A stretch of 64,000 bases of DNA, taken from contig NC_092859.1 of the NCBI RefSeq assembly GCF_032062135.1, positions 48,055,962 through 48,119,961 of the forward strand, given 5' to 3'. The notes under the pieces were generated by a model. The model was not told the DNA's origin and did not search any database. It saw only the letters and a list, made by a program, of their open reading frames with translations. The first letter of the stretch is position 1. The number at the start of each line of letters is the position of its first letter. Position numbers and translations under genes: made by a program. The DNA is from Pyxicephalus adspersus (Eukaryota > Chordata > Amphibia > Anura > Pyxicephalidae). Positions 33,518-45,773 of this stretch are shown one piece after another.

Positions 33518-34338
33518 ACACTATGTGAGTGTGTGGTAACACCCAATGGATGTGACATCCCACAATAAAGTTACAATGCTATATATACCATTCCATACCT
33601 TCAAATATGGTCATACCTACAGAAATAGACAATGAAAACAATATGCTAATACAGCTCATGCATATTTGCTCCAGCCTTCTGGGCAGTCTTAAACTCCAAA
33701 CTAGCATCAAGTGTCGAGTAAGATGGATATATGACATATGTTCTGCACTTCACTTCACGTTCAGTTACGTACATGAGCATGACATCATATAAAATTTTGA
33801 TTTTAATGACATTACTTGCCAGATTATTTAGTAAATACTGTATATAGGCTACTAAATTTTATAACTTCAAATGGTAATCAATCTGGAATAGTGAATAGCA
33901 TGATATATATTTAATAAAAGCTTAAAATATCCCATACCTCCCACAATTCAATGCTAAAAAAATAACCATGTAAAACAGTTCACTTTTTACAAGAGGGAAA
34001 AAATTAGGGGAAATATATGGTAGGAGAAACTTGTGGTTGACCCTAGCAGGGCTGCAGTCTACACATCATTTTGACCAGTCTAAGACATTGACACCTTCTA
34101 TTAATGCTACAGATATTTGTAAGGTTTTCTACTGTTTAAGTGATAAATTGTGTGCAATAATATCTATTTTGAGTACATACAGATCAGGACAACCCTCAGA
34201 TAAAAAGTTTGAGTACCTTCATTGTGTATGGTTCTTAGTTCTAAGATAAACTTATTCTCCACTAGTAATGATAAAGTGTTACCCATGTTGTTGAGTGATG
34301 TAGCAATTACAGCGGAGTGTAATCGTTCTAAACACAAT
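33518..34338. other. No recognised feature
   Basis: A+T-rich unique sequence between the Tx1-like LINE and the next MITE. Confidence 0.4.
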
Positions 34339-35030
34339 GGCCCTAAATCATCAATAAAATCTGCGCTCGCTGGTCGCGCGTACTTTTGCGCTTCCAGCGA
34401 GCCGGTTTTCCGCAGTCCGGAGTCGAAAGCGCTCGTACACTCGCCTCCTCACTGCCAGCCGGATTCCTGCCTTCATAATATTGAGCAATAGGGGTCGCGA
34501 ATCTGCCAATTAAGACAATTAGATTTCAGCTGCGTGATTAAGGAGGATCTGTTAAGCTCAATGGTGAGATCATAGCACATAGCAAAGTGTGTGACTTTGT
34601 ATTCCTCATTATTGTTAGTTTCATCTGTTGCTGCAATGTTTTTGTGCCTGGTTTGTAATGCCAGTTTGGGTAGTTTATCAATTGTTCAGCAATGTGTCTA
34701 TGGAGAGGAGTTGAATTCGGTTAACTCTTGCCTAACAGGAAAAAAATAAGTGATTTAAAAATATGCTGTTTTCTTAGCGCACATAAATGTTTAAAACATT
34801 TAAACAGCACAAACATTTTTTTTAGGGATAAGGGTAATATGTGTGCCATTAGAAAGAATTATTTTTTAGGGGAACAGTGACTTTTAATGCAAGCTCGCCA
34901 GTGTAAAGCTGCCGGAGATGCGTGGCTCCGGCCGCGAGCTTATTCAGTTGCTGAATTGCGCAACGGCGTACGATTTCGGATCGCGAATACGAATGCGCGA
35001 GCGTCCGATTCTGCTTGATGAATTAGGGCC
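34339..35030. mobile_element. MITE (692 bp) with CpG-rich termini GGCCCTAAWTCATCAA
   Basis: Left end GGCCCTAAATCATCAATAAA then ATCTGCGCTCGC. Right end GCGTCCGATTCTGCTTGATG then AATTAGGGCC. They pair as imperfect inverted repeats over about 35 bases. The outer 150 bases on both sides are rich in CpG and in CGCGCG-type words; the centre (34,510-34,860) is A+T-rich like ordinary host DNA. AAT or CAAT flanks both ends, so a 3- or 4-bp duplication is possible. Superfamily uncertain (Harbinger-like if 3 bp). Confidence 0.78.
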
Positions 35031-35690
35031 AATATGTGAATGGAACATGCCTATAATGGGATCAGTAATTTGTTTTGATTTTTTTTATTTATGCAATTAA
35101 TGGTTTGATATCATTTGAATCAAAAGACTTGATAACATATGTTTGGTAGAATATAACATTTTGTTTTACTTTTGTAAAGTAAATTTACAGCAATTCTTAA
35201 GATTTGTTTTTTGTCTCTTCTGTTAGTCTGTTAAAATCTCAATGACTTTATTATAAAACTGCATTTATCTGAAGCCTTTTTAAATTAAATTGAGATTTCT
35301 AGTAGAATTCTCAAGGTAGAATTCCTTAAATCACATTTTAATCAATTAAAAATGTTATTTTCCATTTTTAATATTGTGGAAGCTCAAAATGACTAGTTGT
35401 CAATGCCTTCCTAAAATTAACCATATGGGAGAGAATCTGCTGCATAAAATACAGTAACATGATGAAATGGAATCAAAGTAGTTATAGCTGTCACTGTGTA
35501 ATAAAGTAAAGGATTTGAACTTTCCCCTAGTGACCTTCATAATATTCATCCTTTAGCAGTGTGGATTTTAAATAATTTTATATTCATAATTTTGAATAAG
35601 GATTTTTACTTAAAATGATGAATGTAAATGGTTCAGATAAGAATTAAGTATTTCTTTAAAAATACTACTATAAAAATGTTTTGTCTTTGG
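35031..35690. other. Unique A+T-rich sequence
   Basis: No coding or repeat signal. 35,390-35,560 is of mixed composition and might be conserved non-coding DNA; untested. Confidence 0.35.
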
Positions 35691-35732
35691 TATATATATA
35701 TATATATATATATATACACGCACACACACTCA
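35691..35732. repeat. (TA)n then (CA)n microsatellite
   Basis: About 25 bases of TA repeat followed by CACGCACACACACTCACA. Confidence 0.95.
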
Positions 35733-35854
35733 CAATGTATACAGTAGATATACTATTTACAAATTATCATTCCTTCAATTGCTAATTACATCACTTCTGC
35801 AATTATTTGTGGCATATATCCAACAGAATACTGAAGTATCTTGTTCAATGTATA

Positions 35855-36050
35855 TTCTACAAGATACAAGGCCATTTGAGTACAACGAACTAATGGAAAT
35901 CAGTTTAAGATTTGGGCTTTGTGATAGCTACTACCAGCAGGATTATGCGCTATGACCACAGTGCGCTATGGCCAGTAATGCCAAAAGATGGGTACACTGT
36001 GGTCATGAAGGAATGGATATTTTGGTATACCCAGGAACTGCTGCTCATTT
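35855..36050 (-). pseudogene. Tc1-like transposase fragment
   Basis: On the minus strand the words MTTVYPS (near 36,000) and VVLKWP (near 35,870) match a Tc1/mariner family in which these lie either side of the second catalytic Asp. The intervening DNA-triad segment is frameshifted and shortened. No terminal repeats were found, so this is an internal fragment. The C-terminal tail of what looks like the same family is at 52,385-52,530. Confidence 0.55.
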
Positions 36051-36181
36051 GATAACCTCCCTTTTTAAAAAAACAAAAAAACTTCAACTTTAACATTAAA
36101 CAAATAAAAATATATATTAATAAGCAATCTCGAATACCAGTATGATATTGCACATACATGTATTACAAATTCTAAAAGCTA

Positions 36182-36654
36182 CTGTATTTTCCGGCGTATA
36201 GGGCGACTGGGCGTATAAGACGACCCCAAACCGATTGGTTAGAGTGGTCTGCCAATTAATTGGCAGACCACTCTAACCAATCGGTTGGGGGTCGTGTTAT
36301 ATGCCCAGTATTGTACTGTTCCTTCTGCCTGTCAGATCTCGCTATTGTGCGGGAACTGAGAGGCAGAAGGAACAGTACAGTACTGGTAATTGGAGGAGGG
36401 ATACAGCCTACACTGCCCCTTGTGCGCTCCACACTCCTCCTCTGCTGGAGAGCCAATCCAGGCTCACGTTCTCCTCTGTGTGCAGCTTGCTTCCCCTTGC
36501 TTCATACTCCCTGCACAGAGTGGGGACTCAGCCGCGCCGGACATGAAGCAAGGGGAAGCAAGCTGCACTTAAGTACCCAGCGTATAAGACGACCCCCGAC
36601 TTTGGCACAGATTTTTCGGGGTTAAAAAGTTGTCTTATACGCCGGAAAATACGG
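36182..36654. mobile_element. 473-bp MITE, pogo-type termini, built of stacked perfect hairpins
   Basis: TA lies at 36,180-36,181 and 36,655-36,656. Left end CTGTATTTTCCGGCGTATA; right end TATACGCCGGAAAATACGG. GCGTATAAGACGACCCC recurs near both ends. The centre holds three perfect inverted repeats: 29-base arms meeting at 36,257/36,258; 18-base arms at 36,313-36,330 and 36,361-36,378; and 24-base arms at 36,482-36,505 and 36,543-36,566. The last two have loops of 30 and 37 bases. No coding capacity. Confidence 0.93.
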
Positions 36655-36656
36655 TA

Positions 36657-37430
36657 ATTTAACTGAACGTTTCTCTCACAACCTCTTTCCTCCTAAATTG
36701 TGACATGTTTATTTATGTGTTTAATACCTGTGTTACTTTAGGCATAACTTTCAGGGCGCCACTGTGGTGTTAGATTTTGTATTCTTTTTGCGACTGACTG
36801 AAAAACTTGAAGCTTCCAATCCCTAATGGCAATTGTAAATATGATACTTTCTGTCATAGATTTTTTCCAACAGAAAATATATACCTAAATTTATCTCCAT
36901 AGGGATTCACCTTGGGTGCCTTCCTGGAACCATACAGAATTTCTTTAAATATTCCTAATCCTCTACTGTTTCTCTGGCAGCTTAACTCATTTGACCTCAG
37001 TTGATTGCTGAGACTTAAGGGCTAAAGATCAGATTTTACTTCAATAAACAGAGTTAGGATTGCACATGCATGTAGAGCAAGATCAATAAGTAAGGACATT
37101 TTGAAACAGAAGAAACATTAGGTAGGCCACACAATGCAAATGCTTATGGAGCTGCAGTTTTGGTAATACAATATTATAAAAAAAATTACCTATTGTTGAA
37201 AAAAAATTACACATTGATGAGTGTAGCTAGAAACTGGATAGTAAAAATAATTTTATGTTTTAAGGGTTTTAAGTAAATGTATAATATTTGAATTATTTTA
37301 AAGGTTTAGGTGTAAAGTAGACCACCTTTATTTAAATATTAAATATACTGTGTCATTATGTTTTATATAGTGTTGCATTTTATATATAGCTTAAATATAC
37401 ATGAAGTTGAGGCAAGTTTTTTTTAAACTT
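36657..37430. other. No recognised feature
   Basis: A+T-rich unique sequence. Confidence 0.4.
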
Positions 37431-37434
37431 TGTA

Positions 37435-37650
37435 ACCCAATCTCGTGCCTGCGTTGGGTGACGTAGGAAGAAGAACCCGGAAGAAGAGGCGAAGATGGTG
37501 GTGCCTGGCCTGTCGGCTTAGATGTGGATACCAAGACAACGCGGGACCCGATGGAAGACACCTCCGGATCGATCAACTGCTCTGCGGGATTGAAGGTAAG
37601 TGTATTTTTTTTTTGTTTTGGGCACTTTTGAGTTTACTTCTTCTTTAAGT
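37435..37650. repeat. Possible CpG-containing repeat fragment
   Basis: A short island of higher G+C (GAAGAACCCGGAAGAAGAGG, CACCTCCGGATCGATCAACT) ends in GAAGGTAAGTGTATTTTTTT and GAGTTTACTTCTTCTTTAA. The GAGTTTACTTC...TTTAA end resembles frog repeat ends that I remember. I found no partner terminus. Confidence 0.35.
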
Positions 37651-38252
37651 CAACATCACCTGGCCAATGAAGATGACAAAGATCTTGAAGTAGGAAAAGG
37701 AGAAAAAGAGGATGGTTGTGCCCAAAACGAAACAGGGGTGGATCAGTATTGAAAATCAGCAGTTATGTTGGTGATTTATGATTTATCAAGCAAAATGGGG
37801 TGTTCATTCGCACGTGTATTCGCGGTCCAGCATCGGACACCTCAAACCTATTTATCAACTAATTTTCAGCCACCGAGAATACTCTGGCGTATACTTCAGG
37901 CATTTATCATTTGAAATGATCTGGCGCTTCAAAGCGTGCATCTCTGGCAGCTTGACATCTTCTTTCCCTAAAAATTATTCTTTCAAATGGCACACATCTT
38001 CCAGTTAGCCCTAAAAAAATATATGATGTGGTAAAATTTTTCTAACATATATAGTAACTTAGAAATAAGCTTATTTTTAAATGACCTAATATTCAGGTTC
38101 GGAAAGAGTTCAGCTGTTTGGCTAACGCATGGCTAAATGCTTACGATGCCTGTACATTTATAGATATCTATAGATCAATACATATAAATATAACAAAAAA
38201 AATATGAAAAGATATATATATTAAACCCAGCCTAAATATTAAAAGACATAAA

Positions 38253-38253
38253 T

Positions 38254-38288
<35 letters not shown>

Positions 38289-38307
38289 CACACACACACA
38301 CACACAT
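38253..38307. repeat. (CA)n microsatellite
   Basis: About 27 CA units with a single CG interruption at 38,280. Confidence 0.98.
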
Positions 38308-38414
38308 AAGTGATACACAAATAAAAGGAGGCTTTTATGTTAAAATAATTTAATAAATGTGTGTGTTTAGTGTAACTTTTAAACTTTTATTTTTTTACAG
38401 GTTTTTCCCCCTAA

Positions 38415-38485
38415 TGAAAGGATGGTTGCCACGGCTGCATTAATGTCATGAGCACAGCCGTGGGCCTCCGGACAGTGTGGGGTAA
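38415..38485. repeat. Fragment of the GATGAGCGAGAATG palindromic repeat
   Basis: CCACGGCTGCATTAATGTCA and TGAGCACAGCCGTGGG match internal words of the copy at 3990-4462 (GTGCCACGGCTGTGCTCATC). Only the internal hairpin is present. Confidence 0.5.
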
Positions 38486-38499
38486 GTTTTTCTTTGTAA

Positions 38500-40585
38500 G
38501 TGTATATTTTTTGTTTTGCTTCATGTGCACTCATGTATGTACATACATGCATACATGTATGTATGCATTTATATGTGTGCACATATATAAATATATATAA
38601 AGAAAAATATATAAACATATAAAAGAAAAATTTTAGGAAGAAATAGGCAAAGAGGTTTTTTGGCATATTGCTTAACATGCTTCAAATTGAAAGGATTGCC
38701 TATTTCTTCCTATGATGTTGTGGGGTTGGCTCAAAGCAACATTCATGGATGATATTGCTTCTACTTTAAAGTAGGAATCCCCTTTATGTGCTTCCACTAC
38801 CAAGCTGATCTGAGTAAGGTAATATATGGTGGCCCAAGGTCTAAAATGGCATTCAAACCTGCGTAAACACCCTGAAAGGTTGTAAAAATAAGAAAATATG
38901 TTTAGCACAAAGTGTATTTGTCCCTAGAAGTTTTATTCGCTAGTACTAATTGAATTATTTAAACACCTAAATAATGCATACAATCCAGTATTTAATGAGC
39001 AAAATAAGGTTGAGCAACAACAGAACTTCTGTTTATTTCTAAGAGTGCTTGGCCCTGCTTATGATCTTGTCAATCAATGTGGTTTAATGTTGTGCTTGGC
39101 AAACCAGACTTCCTTCGATCACTATCAGGTGTGTTAGAATGAGTATGCAACTTAGCTGGACAGCTAATTGACAACCAGTTTGGCCAGGAAGTGTGCTTGT
39201 ATGCAATAGGGCTAAGATCAGGCAGCACAGCACAATGAGAACAAAATTATCACACTACTACAAACTAACAAAGGAGCTCTGTAGAATAGTGGCAGCAAAT
39301 CAACATGAGTGAAGTATGTTAAAGGAAAACCACAGCTTATTCAGCAAATGTCAGACTATTAAAAGATAAAAGAAATAAAAACCATGACAATTTATTCATA
39401 AAAGGAATATGTACATAATACATTCAAATACCAATATGAGACCATATGACATTGAGAAAGGAACAAAGGCAACAAGGGGAGTCAAGTACCAATTTGGAGT
39501 GGAAACCATGCATACATTTGTACTAAATATTAGTGAATAAAATGACAAAAAATGCTAAATAATTGCTAAACAACAGAAACCGTAATTAGAAACCAGGCAC
39601 AAAAACATTGCAGCAACAGATGAAGCTAACAATAATGAAGATTACAAAAAGCCACATGAATGCATACCATCCAAGCAAACTTACTTGATTAATCCCCCCC
39701 CCCCACACACACACACGCACACCAGTCCAACTAAAATAGTAAAAATGAAAATACATATGTATTTATATTTATTTAAATCTATTTTGACATACTCACACAA
39801 GTGAAACCACTAAATGTTCCCTGATACATGTATTATAACATCTTTGCCAACAATCTTTTTTTTCAAATATTTGATTTCTCTAAAGTCAAACTAGAATTAA
39901 ATTTGAATCAGATCCAAAATGCCTTTGAACATTTTTTTTTTACATCCATACTATTGTGTGATGAGATGACCTATAATAAAGTGCTAATTCGTATATATAC
40001 AGCTTGATATGAACTAGTTTGCAGTGTTGCAACCAGTCCAAAAAAACGTAATAAAACAACAATTGCAGCCAATCTAACTATAGATTATCCATATTTCTGA
40101 AAGATTATAATGTACCATAAAAATGTAGCACTTATCAATATAAAGATCAAGCACTAAAGATTCAAATTGACCTGTAATGGACTGAAGGTGCACACAGAAC
40201 TGGGACCAGGTGTCCCCTAATTCATTGCTATGACATCACCATTGCGTGGGCTTAACAGATCCACCTTAATCATGCAGCTGAAAATTATTCACCTTAAATA
40301 GCGAATTCACAACCCCACTGCTTGTTTATCAATGCTGTGATCCGGCAGAGAAAATGAGAAACTGAATAGACAGATGGGACTGACCCAAATATATTGCCAT
40401 TGTGAGGACACATTTTAAGCTCCGCTTTTAGCTATCGATGAATAGTCGCTATTCAGTTGAGTTATAGATTGGAATTCCCAATTCTTCCATTAAACCTGGT
40501 ATGTTAAGTCAATACACAAAGCCACTGTCAGTTCTAAAGTACTGCAGAAATGGAATTTCTCTGGTTCCAATTCTCAATACCTTTG
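38500..40585. other. No recognised gene
   Basis: A+T-rich. Contains a short ATACATGTATG-type simple repeat at 38,530-38,590 and a C-run followed by CA repeats at 39,694-39,722. 40,170-40,330 may be an old repeat, unplaced. Confidence 0.35.
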
Positions 40586-41200
40586 TTCCTTTTTCAAAAG
40601 GGAAGCTGAAGACAGGAGAAATGGTTGCCCAGCAGAAAGAAAAAATGATGGCCCTGAGATATTGTGACAAAGAAAGATGTGTGCCTAATGTGTATAGTTC
40701 ATAATGCCTCCACTGTTATGGTACGCACAAAAGGTGGGAAAGAAATGATGAAGCCACTGGTGGTGATTGACTACAAGCAATGACATTCTACCCAGTGATG
40801 AGGAAACAACAAAAAAAGTATTTCAAAAAGATCTTCAGGCATCCTATTGAGCAATGTTTGTGGAATGCCTACACTCTCTAAAAGCTAAAGAGTGGCAGGG
40901 TTGTAAGTCATTCTGACTTTATTTGAAAAGTTTCCCAATCGATTGTCAAGAACCACCGAACACTGAATAGACCTGGACGTCATACCGTTGTCAACCTGGA
41001 ACGCCTGACTGGTTGTCACTTCACAGAGTATATCCCACCAACCCAGAGAAAGGAAGCACCTACAATGATGTGCGTAGTTTGTTGTTCAAAGAGAGATGAC
41101 AGTGAAAGGAGGATCCACAAGGAAACCAGGTTCTACTGTCCTGATTGTGATGTTGGACTTGTTTGTGTGCAGTACCATGTTTCAAAATTTACCATACCCG
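40586..41200 (+). pseudogene. piggyBac transposase C-terminal half
   Basis: Recognisable blocks in order: KGKLKTGEMVAQQKEKMMAL; AMTFYPVMRKQQKKYFKKIF (about 40,780-40,840); EQCLWNAYTL; SGRVVSHSDFI; RPGRHTVVNLERLTGCHF and EYIPPTQRKEAPT (to about 41,060); then the Cys-rich tail CVVCCSKRDDSERRIHKET, RFYCPDCDVGL. The tail is the C-terminal zinc-binding domain that in piggyBac transposases contacts the terminal repeats (family knowledge). Its last CxxCF part is frameshifted into VCVQYHV. At least four frame changes or stops are present, and the first catalytic Asp residues lie in the missing N-terminal half. Confidence 0.88.
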
Positions 41201-41535
41201 GGATGTCTACTAGACATTTAATTTTCTTTCCCAAAATCTACATTTCATTTAAATTATTATTTATCAATAATATTGCACCCTTGTTTGGACAAATTTCAAT
41301 GTTTTTGATTTGATAAAAAATTTTTAATTACATTGATTGTTGTTTTATTATTTCATTATTTTTTTAAATTTTTATTTATTATAATATAATTTATGATTTG
41401 TGTTTCAAACTTTATCATACCTGAGAGTTATTCCTAAGAATTACAGGTCCACAATAATAAACAACAAATTTCCATGCAAAAAAATGTAACGCTTTTAGCA
41501 TTAAAAAAAAAGGACATAATTAGAACGCCAGGGAG
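40586..41535 (+). mobile_element. piggyBac element, 3' part
   Basis: C-terminal transposase coding sequence (40,586-41,200), then an A+T-rich 3' non-coding region, then the terminus ACGCCAGGGAG followed by TTAA at 41,536-41,539. In reverse the end reads TTAA-CTCCCTGGCG, which fits piggyBac termini. The 5' half and left terminus are missing. The non-coding segment at 41,410-41,500 recurs in the TTAA-flanked insert at 8491-9254. Confidence 0.88.
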
Positions 41536-41539
41536 TTAA

Positions 41540-42464
41540 TATAGGTAGTAGAGAAAAATCTGACTTGATAGAAGAAAACTAACTGCACTTTCAAAATCAG
41601 CATACCTATTTTAGTGTACATAAGCTTAAATTAGTGTGACAAAGGTAGATCAGAGTTTATCTAATGAGAGTTTATCCAATCAGAGTTTATCCAATGAGGA
41701 AATTTTGCAATGAAACATTTTGAAAATCTGCATTTACACTGTATGCATCTTGGTTCTCAGTCTTAACATTTTCTACAGTACTTCAGGGGCCTGGTTTGTC
41801 TAAAAATAGTTAATCAATATTATTTATACAGCATACAGTAATTTCTTTTGTAGGCAACGCTATGCAATAATTCTCAGTAACAATAAAATGAATTATCATT
41901 ACTTGCATGTTATAAGTAAAATGGCTATGGCAAAGTATTATGGAAAATGGTATGAATAGGCCAGTACAATTAGGAGTAAAACATGTATACTTATCTTTTA
42001 AAAGAGCCCCCCGCCCTTCTTCCTAGTGGTTGGTCTATCATTTTGAATAATTCAACGTACTTTTAATATTTTTACCTAGTCTAAGGCCCAAAATATCAAG
42101 TACCTTGATCCCCAGCTTGCAAAGCTTTTCACATGCTGCTGGCCCTTTTTGTTTTTGACATATGTGGCCTCAGCAGCCACTGATTTGTCACTCAAGCTAC
42201 TTGTGCAAGAGTAACTATAAATAGAAGCAGGAACTTTAAGTTTCTGCAGGAATATGTTAGAAAACAGCATACTAATTAGCATTTAAAACGTCAGTAGCTT
42301 AGTTGTGGATCTTATACCCTGTAATAGTGTAATAACATATTGTGATAGTTCTCAATTGGTCTTTGAAATTGCAGCATTTCCCAGCTGAATGCCTATACTC
42401 AGCACACCTACAGTCTTGGTTAACACTACAATATAACAGATGGTAACAGTTTCATCATTTCATC
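41540..42464. other. Unique sequence with a small tandem repeat
   Basis: 41,652-41,700 holds three near-identical 15-base units (GAGTTTATCCAATCA type). The remainder has no recognisable feature. Confidence 0.5.
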
Positions 42465-42672
42465 ACAGATTATTAAAGTTCTCCAAGATTGGAGAAGATA
42501 TATTGTTATGGGAGAACCAGAGTGATCCACAGCAAACCTGGAAAGGATCTGGTCCAGGATTTGCCACCAGTAAATGATTTTTAAGAAAATCATTGCATGC
42601 TTGCTGTATCACCCAGGTTCTCCCATGATATTATATCTTCTCTAGCCTTGGTGAATATTAACAAATCAGGTC
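42465..42672. mobile_element. MITE, 'GGGCCTGATTTATTAAAGC' family, diverged copy
   Basis: Left AGATTATTAAAGTTCTCCAA and GGGAGAACCAGAGTGATCCA; right GTATCACCCAGGTTCTCCCA and ACAAATCAGGTCCC. GCAAACCTGGAAAGGATCTG and CCAGGATTT mark the centre. This copy and the one at 14,611 share the GGTTCTCCCA variant, so they may form a subfamily. Confidence 0.8.
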
Positions 42673-43884
42673 CCTTGTGTGGGAATCGCAGAAAGCAAAG
42701 CTAGGGTAAATGCAGCAGGTTTGACGACCACTAAAGTGAAAGGGTAAAGTCCATGTTCAAAGGTACTTTAGTAGCTCCCAATCTATGACACAAAATTACA
42801 TTTTCTTCCCAAACAATTAAAACATTTAAGCAATATTTTTTAAATGATGTATGAATAAACAGTATACCGGTTTCTTTTTTTGGGGCCATTATCATTTATC
42901 TTTTATCATCAAGTCACCATGTTTAATTTGTAATTCACAGGTCACATCGCTATAGGAAATTCTCTGCTCTGCTTTGTTTATCTCCCACGAAACACAATAG
43001 CATTACTCGACTTTCAGTCTTTAGAAAAAATGGACATGGCCTTTCATGACCTTGCTGATAGCCTTCCTTATGTTACTTCACTCTACAGCATTAACAACTC
43101 TTGTGCATGACACATAATCACCTGAAATATCTCTGGATTTCTGGGAACATGTTCTGAAAGCCTATTAAAAAGAAATGGTTTGTGAATAGACTTTTTTTTT
43201 AACAAGTAACATTTAGGAGCTACATCAGTTATAGATCTTCAATTTTTAGCTGTCTGGCACTTTACTTTTACAAATTCAGTCTGTCAGAAATATATCACAA
43301 TCTGTTTCATTGTGTAGAAGAGAAATGAAGAGGTGACTGGTACATGGTATATCAGGAAGCAAAGGTTATAAAAAAACTGGAGCAGGATTACTAGTTCCTA
43401 AAGAATGGTACAAGATAGGTCATGTTGAAAAAACTACAAGTGACAGTGTGACATCTTGTGTTATGTGCTATGAAACAAACATCAAGGAAAATGGTTAAAT
43501 ATAAAGAAATGTAGAATATGACTTTTTAAGCTCAATATATTGTATCCAGATCATTTTATTTTGCAAGATAAATAACTGCATGTGTTTCACTTTAGAAAAT
43601 AATAACTGAAGTTATATGTATGCAAAATTTTAAAAGATGATTTTTTTAGTAAATTAGCCCAATGAGTGAGAATCATATAAAATGGCTGAATAAATTGGGT
43701 GATACAGGTCAAAGAAAGGGGCAACTAGAATTCCATGTTTATTTTCAGGACGTGTCATAGGGGAAAGAAAGTGAAAGAGTAAAACACATCCGCTTCCTGA
43801 AATTTCCAAAAAAAAATAATGCTGTATAAATTTTTTCACAATATAGAAAGAAAGATTGGTGAAGTTTTTCTTTTTCCACACACT
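42673..43884. other. No recognised gene
   Basis: A+T-rich. 42,930-43,150 is of mixed composition and could be conserved non-coding sequence, untested. Confidence 0.35.
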
Positions 43885-43885
43885 G

Positions 43886-44105
43886 GGCCTGATTTATTAA
43901 ATCTCTCCAAGGCTGTTGAAGATATACTTTCATCAGTGAAGCTAGGTGATCCAGCAAACCCGGAATGGATTTCTTCAAAGTCATTTGTTTTTTGCTACCA
44001 AATGTTTTGAATCTTGCACCAGATCCATTACAGGTTTGCTGGATCACCCAACTTCACAGACGAAAGTGTATTCTCTACAGCCTTGGAGAGCTTTAATAAA
44101 TCATG
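43886..44105. mobile_element. MITE, 'GGGCCTGATTTATTAAAGC' family
   Basis: Left GGGCCTGATTTATTAAATCT with ACTTTCATCAGTGAAGCTAG. Right GGTTTGCTGGATCACCCAAC, GAAAGTGTATTCTCTACAGC and GAGAGCTTTAATAAATCA. CACT lies immediately outside both ends, a candidate 4-bp duplication. Confidence 0.88.
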
Positions 44106-44559
44106 CTCACTAAGTGAGTATACCTAAACGTCTTAGTCTAGCATCTTTGTACACTAGTAATTTTGGTGATTAAAGTTATGTTGTAGAGGGTTTTGGATAT
44201 ATCTTTAAAAATGCATTACTTTTTCCACTGAGGGCACATTCAAATACATTTGAATTGCTTTATAGAGTTTCATCCAATCACTGGTGTCTCATTTGGTTGA
44301 CATGGCATGGTACTTGAAGCTACCGATTGTGAGATTCATCCTTAGCCTGGCTGATACCAGAGGTAGCCTAATTGTTAAATGATATACATAACCTAAACAT
44401 ATAATGTCTTAATGTACCTTTATGTATTAATAAACATTGCATTCAATCTTAATTAAATACAATCTTATTTGATATAGACCTTTGACTGCTGGTGTGCACT
44501 GTGTATTAATTATGTACATCAGCTTTTTTCAGTAAAAGTTTAGACTCCCTAAACAGAGA

Positions 44560-44965
44560 TTATTTTAGTGTCTACAATTCCACCTGTTGATCTGGACAGC
44601 AATCTCTATTGTAAACCAACTCAATCTAGTATGCCTATTTACTCCCTCCGTCTTGTGATGCCGCTGCTTGTCTTAAGCCTTGGATACCTTGTTTGGCAGA
44701 CTGACAACTTGTGTTTGACCCTTTGCTCTGTTTCCTCGACTTGCCATTGCTGGACTTTAATGATCTATAAGCAGATAACTGACCCTGGACTGTCTGACTT
44801 TTTATTGTGTCACCTGCCCTGCTCTTGTGGTGGTACTTTGTCAGTCCTTCCCAGATGCCATTCTTTGTGCACTGAAGTCCTGGGTGCTCTTTAGGCTTGC
44901 TTTAGGTTGAGAATGAAATTTTGGGATTGGCGTCTAGCAAGCACAGGAGCTGGGACCAGGGCCTT
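44560..44965. repeat. Pyrimidine-rich repeat remnant, LTR-like in texture
   Basis: Many CTGACY, TTGACC and CTTGTT words (TTGTTTGGCAGACTGACAAC, GATAACTGACCCTGGACTGT). 56,790-57,100 has the same texture. This kind of sequence is common in frog LTRs and SINE bodies, but I could not align the two. Confidence 0.3.
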
Positions 44966-44982
44966 GCACTGACATTCTTGGT

Positions 44983-45420
44983 AGGGGTGAGCGAGAATGC
45001 CTCTTGCATTCTTGCGAAAATTTCCTCGAACTTCTGATGGGTTAACAAAATTTCGGCGAACCGATTTTGCGGACCCATCGGACGTTCCAGGAAATCATTA
45101 CAGGAGGATTTCCAGGACTGCATTCATTCATGCAGCCCTGGGAATCCTTCTGTGTGTGATCTCTGGGCATTGGAGGGTAAATAACCTCTAGTGCCCGGCT
45201 AGTGTGCTGATCAATGAATGCAGCCACAGCTTGAGAGTCATCAGGATTTTCCTTTCCTCAACCAGAGAGCACTAGAGATTTTAAATGGGGAGGCTTGTCT
45301 CCATTTAACCTCTATTGCTGGGGATCGCACACTGAACTGATCAATGAATACAGCAGTGCCCGGTTATCACACACAGGAGGATTCCCAGGGTTGCATGGAT
45401 GAATGTACATTTACATTGAA
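44983..45420. repeat. 'GATGAGCGAGAATG' palindromic repeat, copy B
   Basis: Left end GGTAGGGGTGAGCGAGAATG. Next come AATTTCGGCGAACC and GCGGACCCATCGGACGTTCC, which match GTGGACCCATCAGACGTTTG in copy A. CTGCATTCATTCATGCAG, CTCTAGTGCCCGG and GGAGGATTCCCAGGG words are shared with copy A. It is present in the opposite orientation to copy A. Confidence 0.7.
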
Positions 45421-45773
45421 CATATAAATGTAGGTCAAACTCAAAGTCAGAGTATTGCTGAACAGGATTTATCCATTAAAATATTGTTGAGTGAAACTTT
45501 TTTTTTCTAGTAAACTCTGGATCAAATTCAACATTCAGAAATAGATGTATTTCCTGTGCATATAACTATTAATTTCTATGTTTATCTGTATTTACTGGTC
45601 TTAATGGCTTACAGTGCTGTACCGGATTAATTCTAATATGTAGGGGGTTGTAGGAGCTTACAAAATTATATTAAAAAACAAAAACATCATATTTTCTGAT
45701 GTAGGAACCCACAACATACAGTAGTGTTACCATGTGTTTTTGTGTGCTGTTATGCTGTTATGAATAGTGGAGA

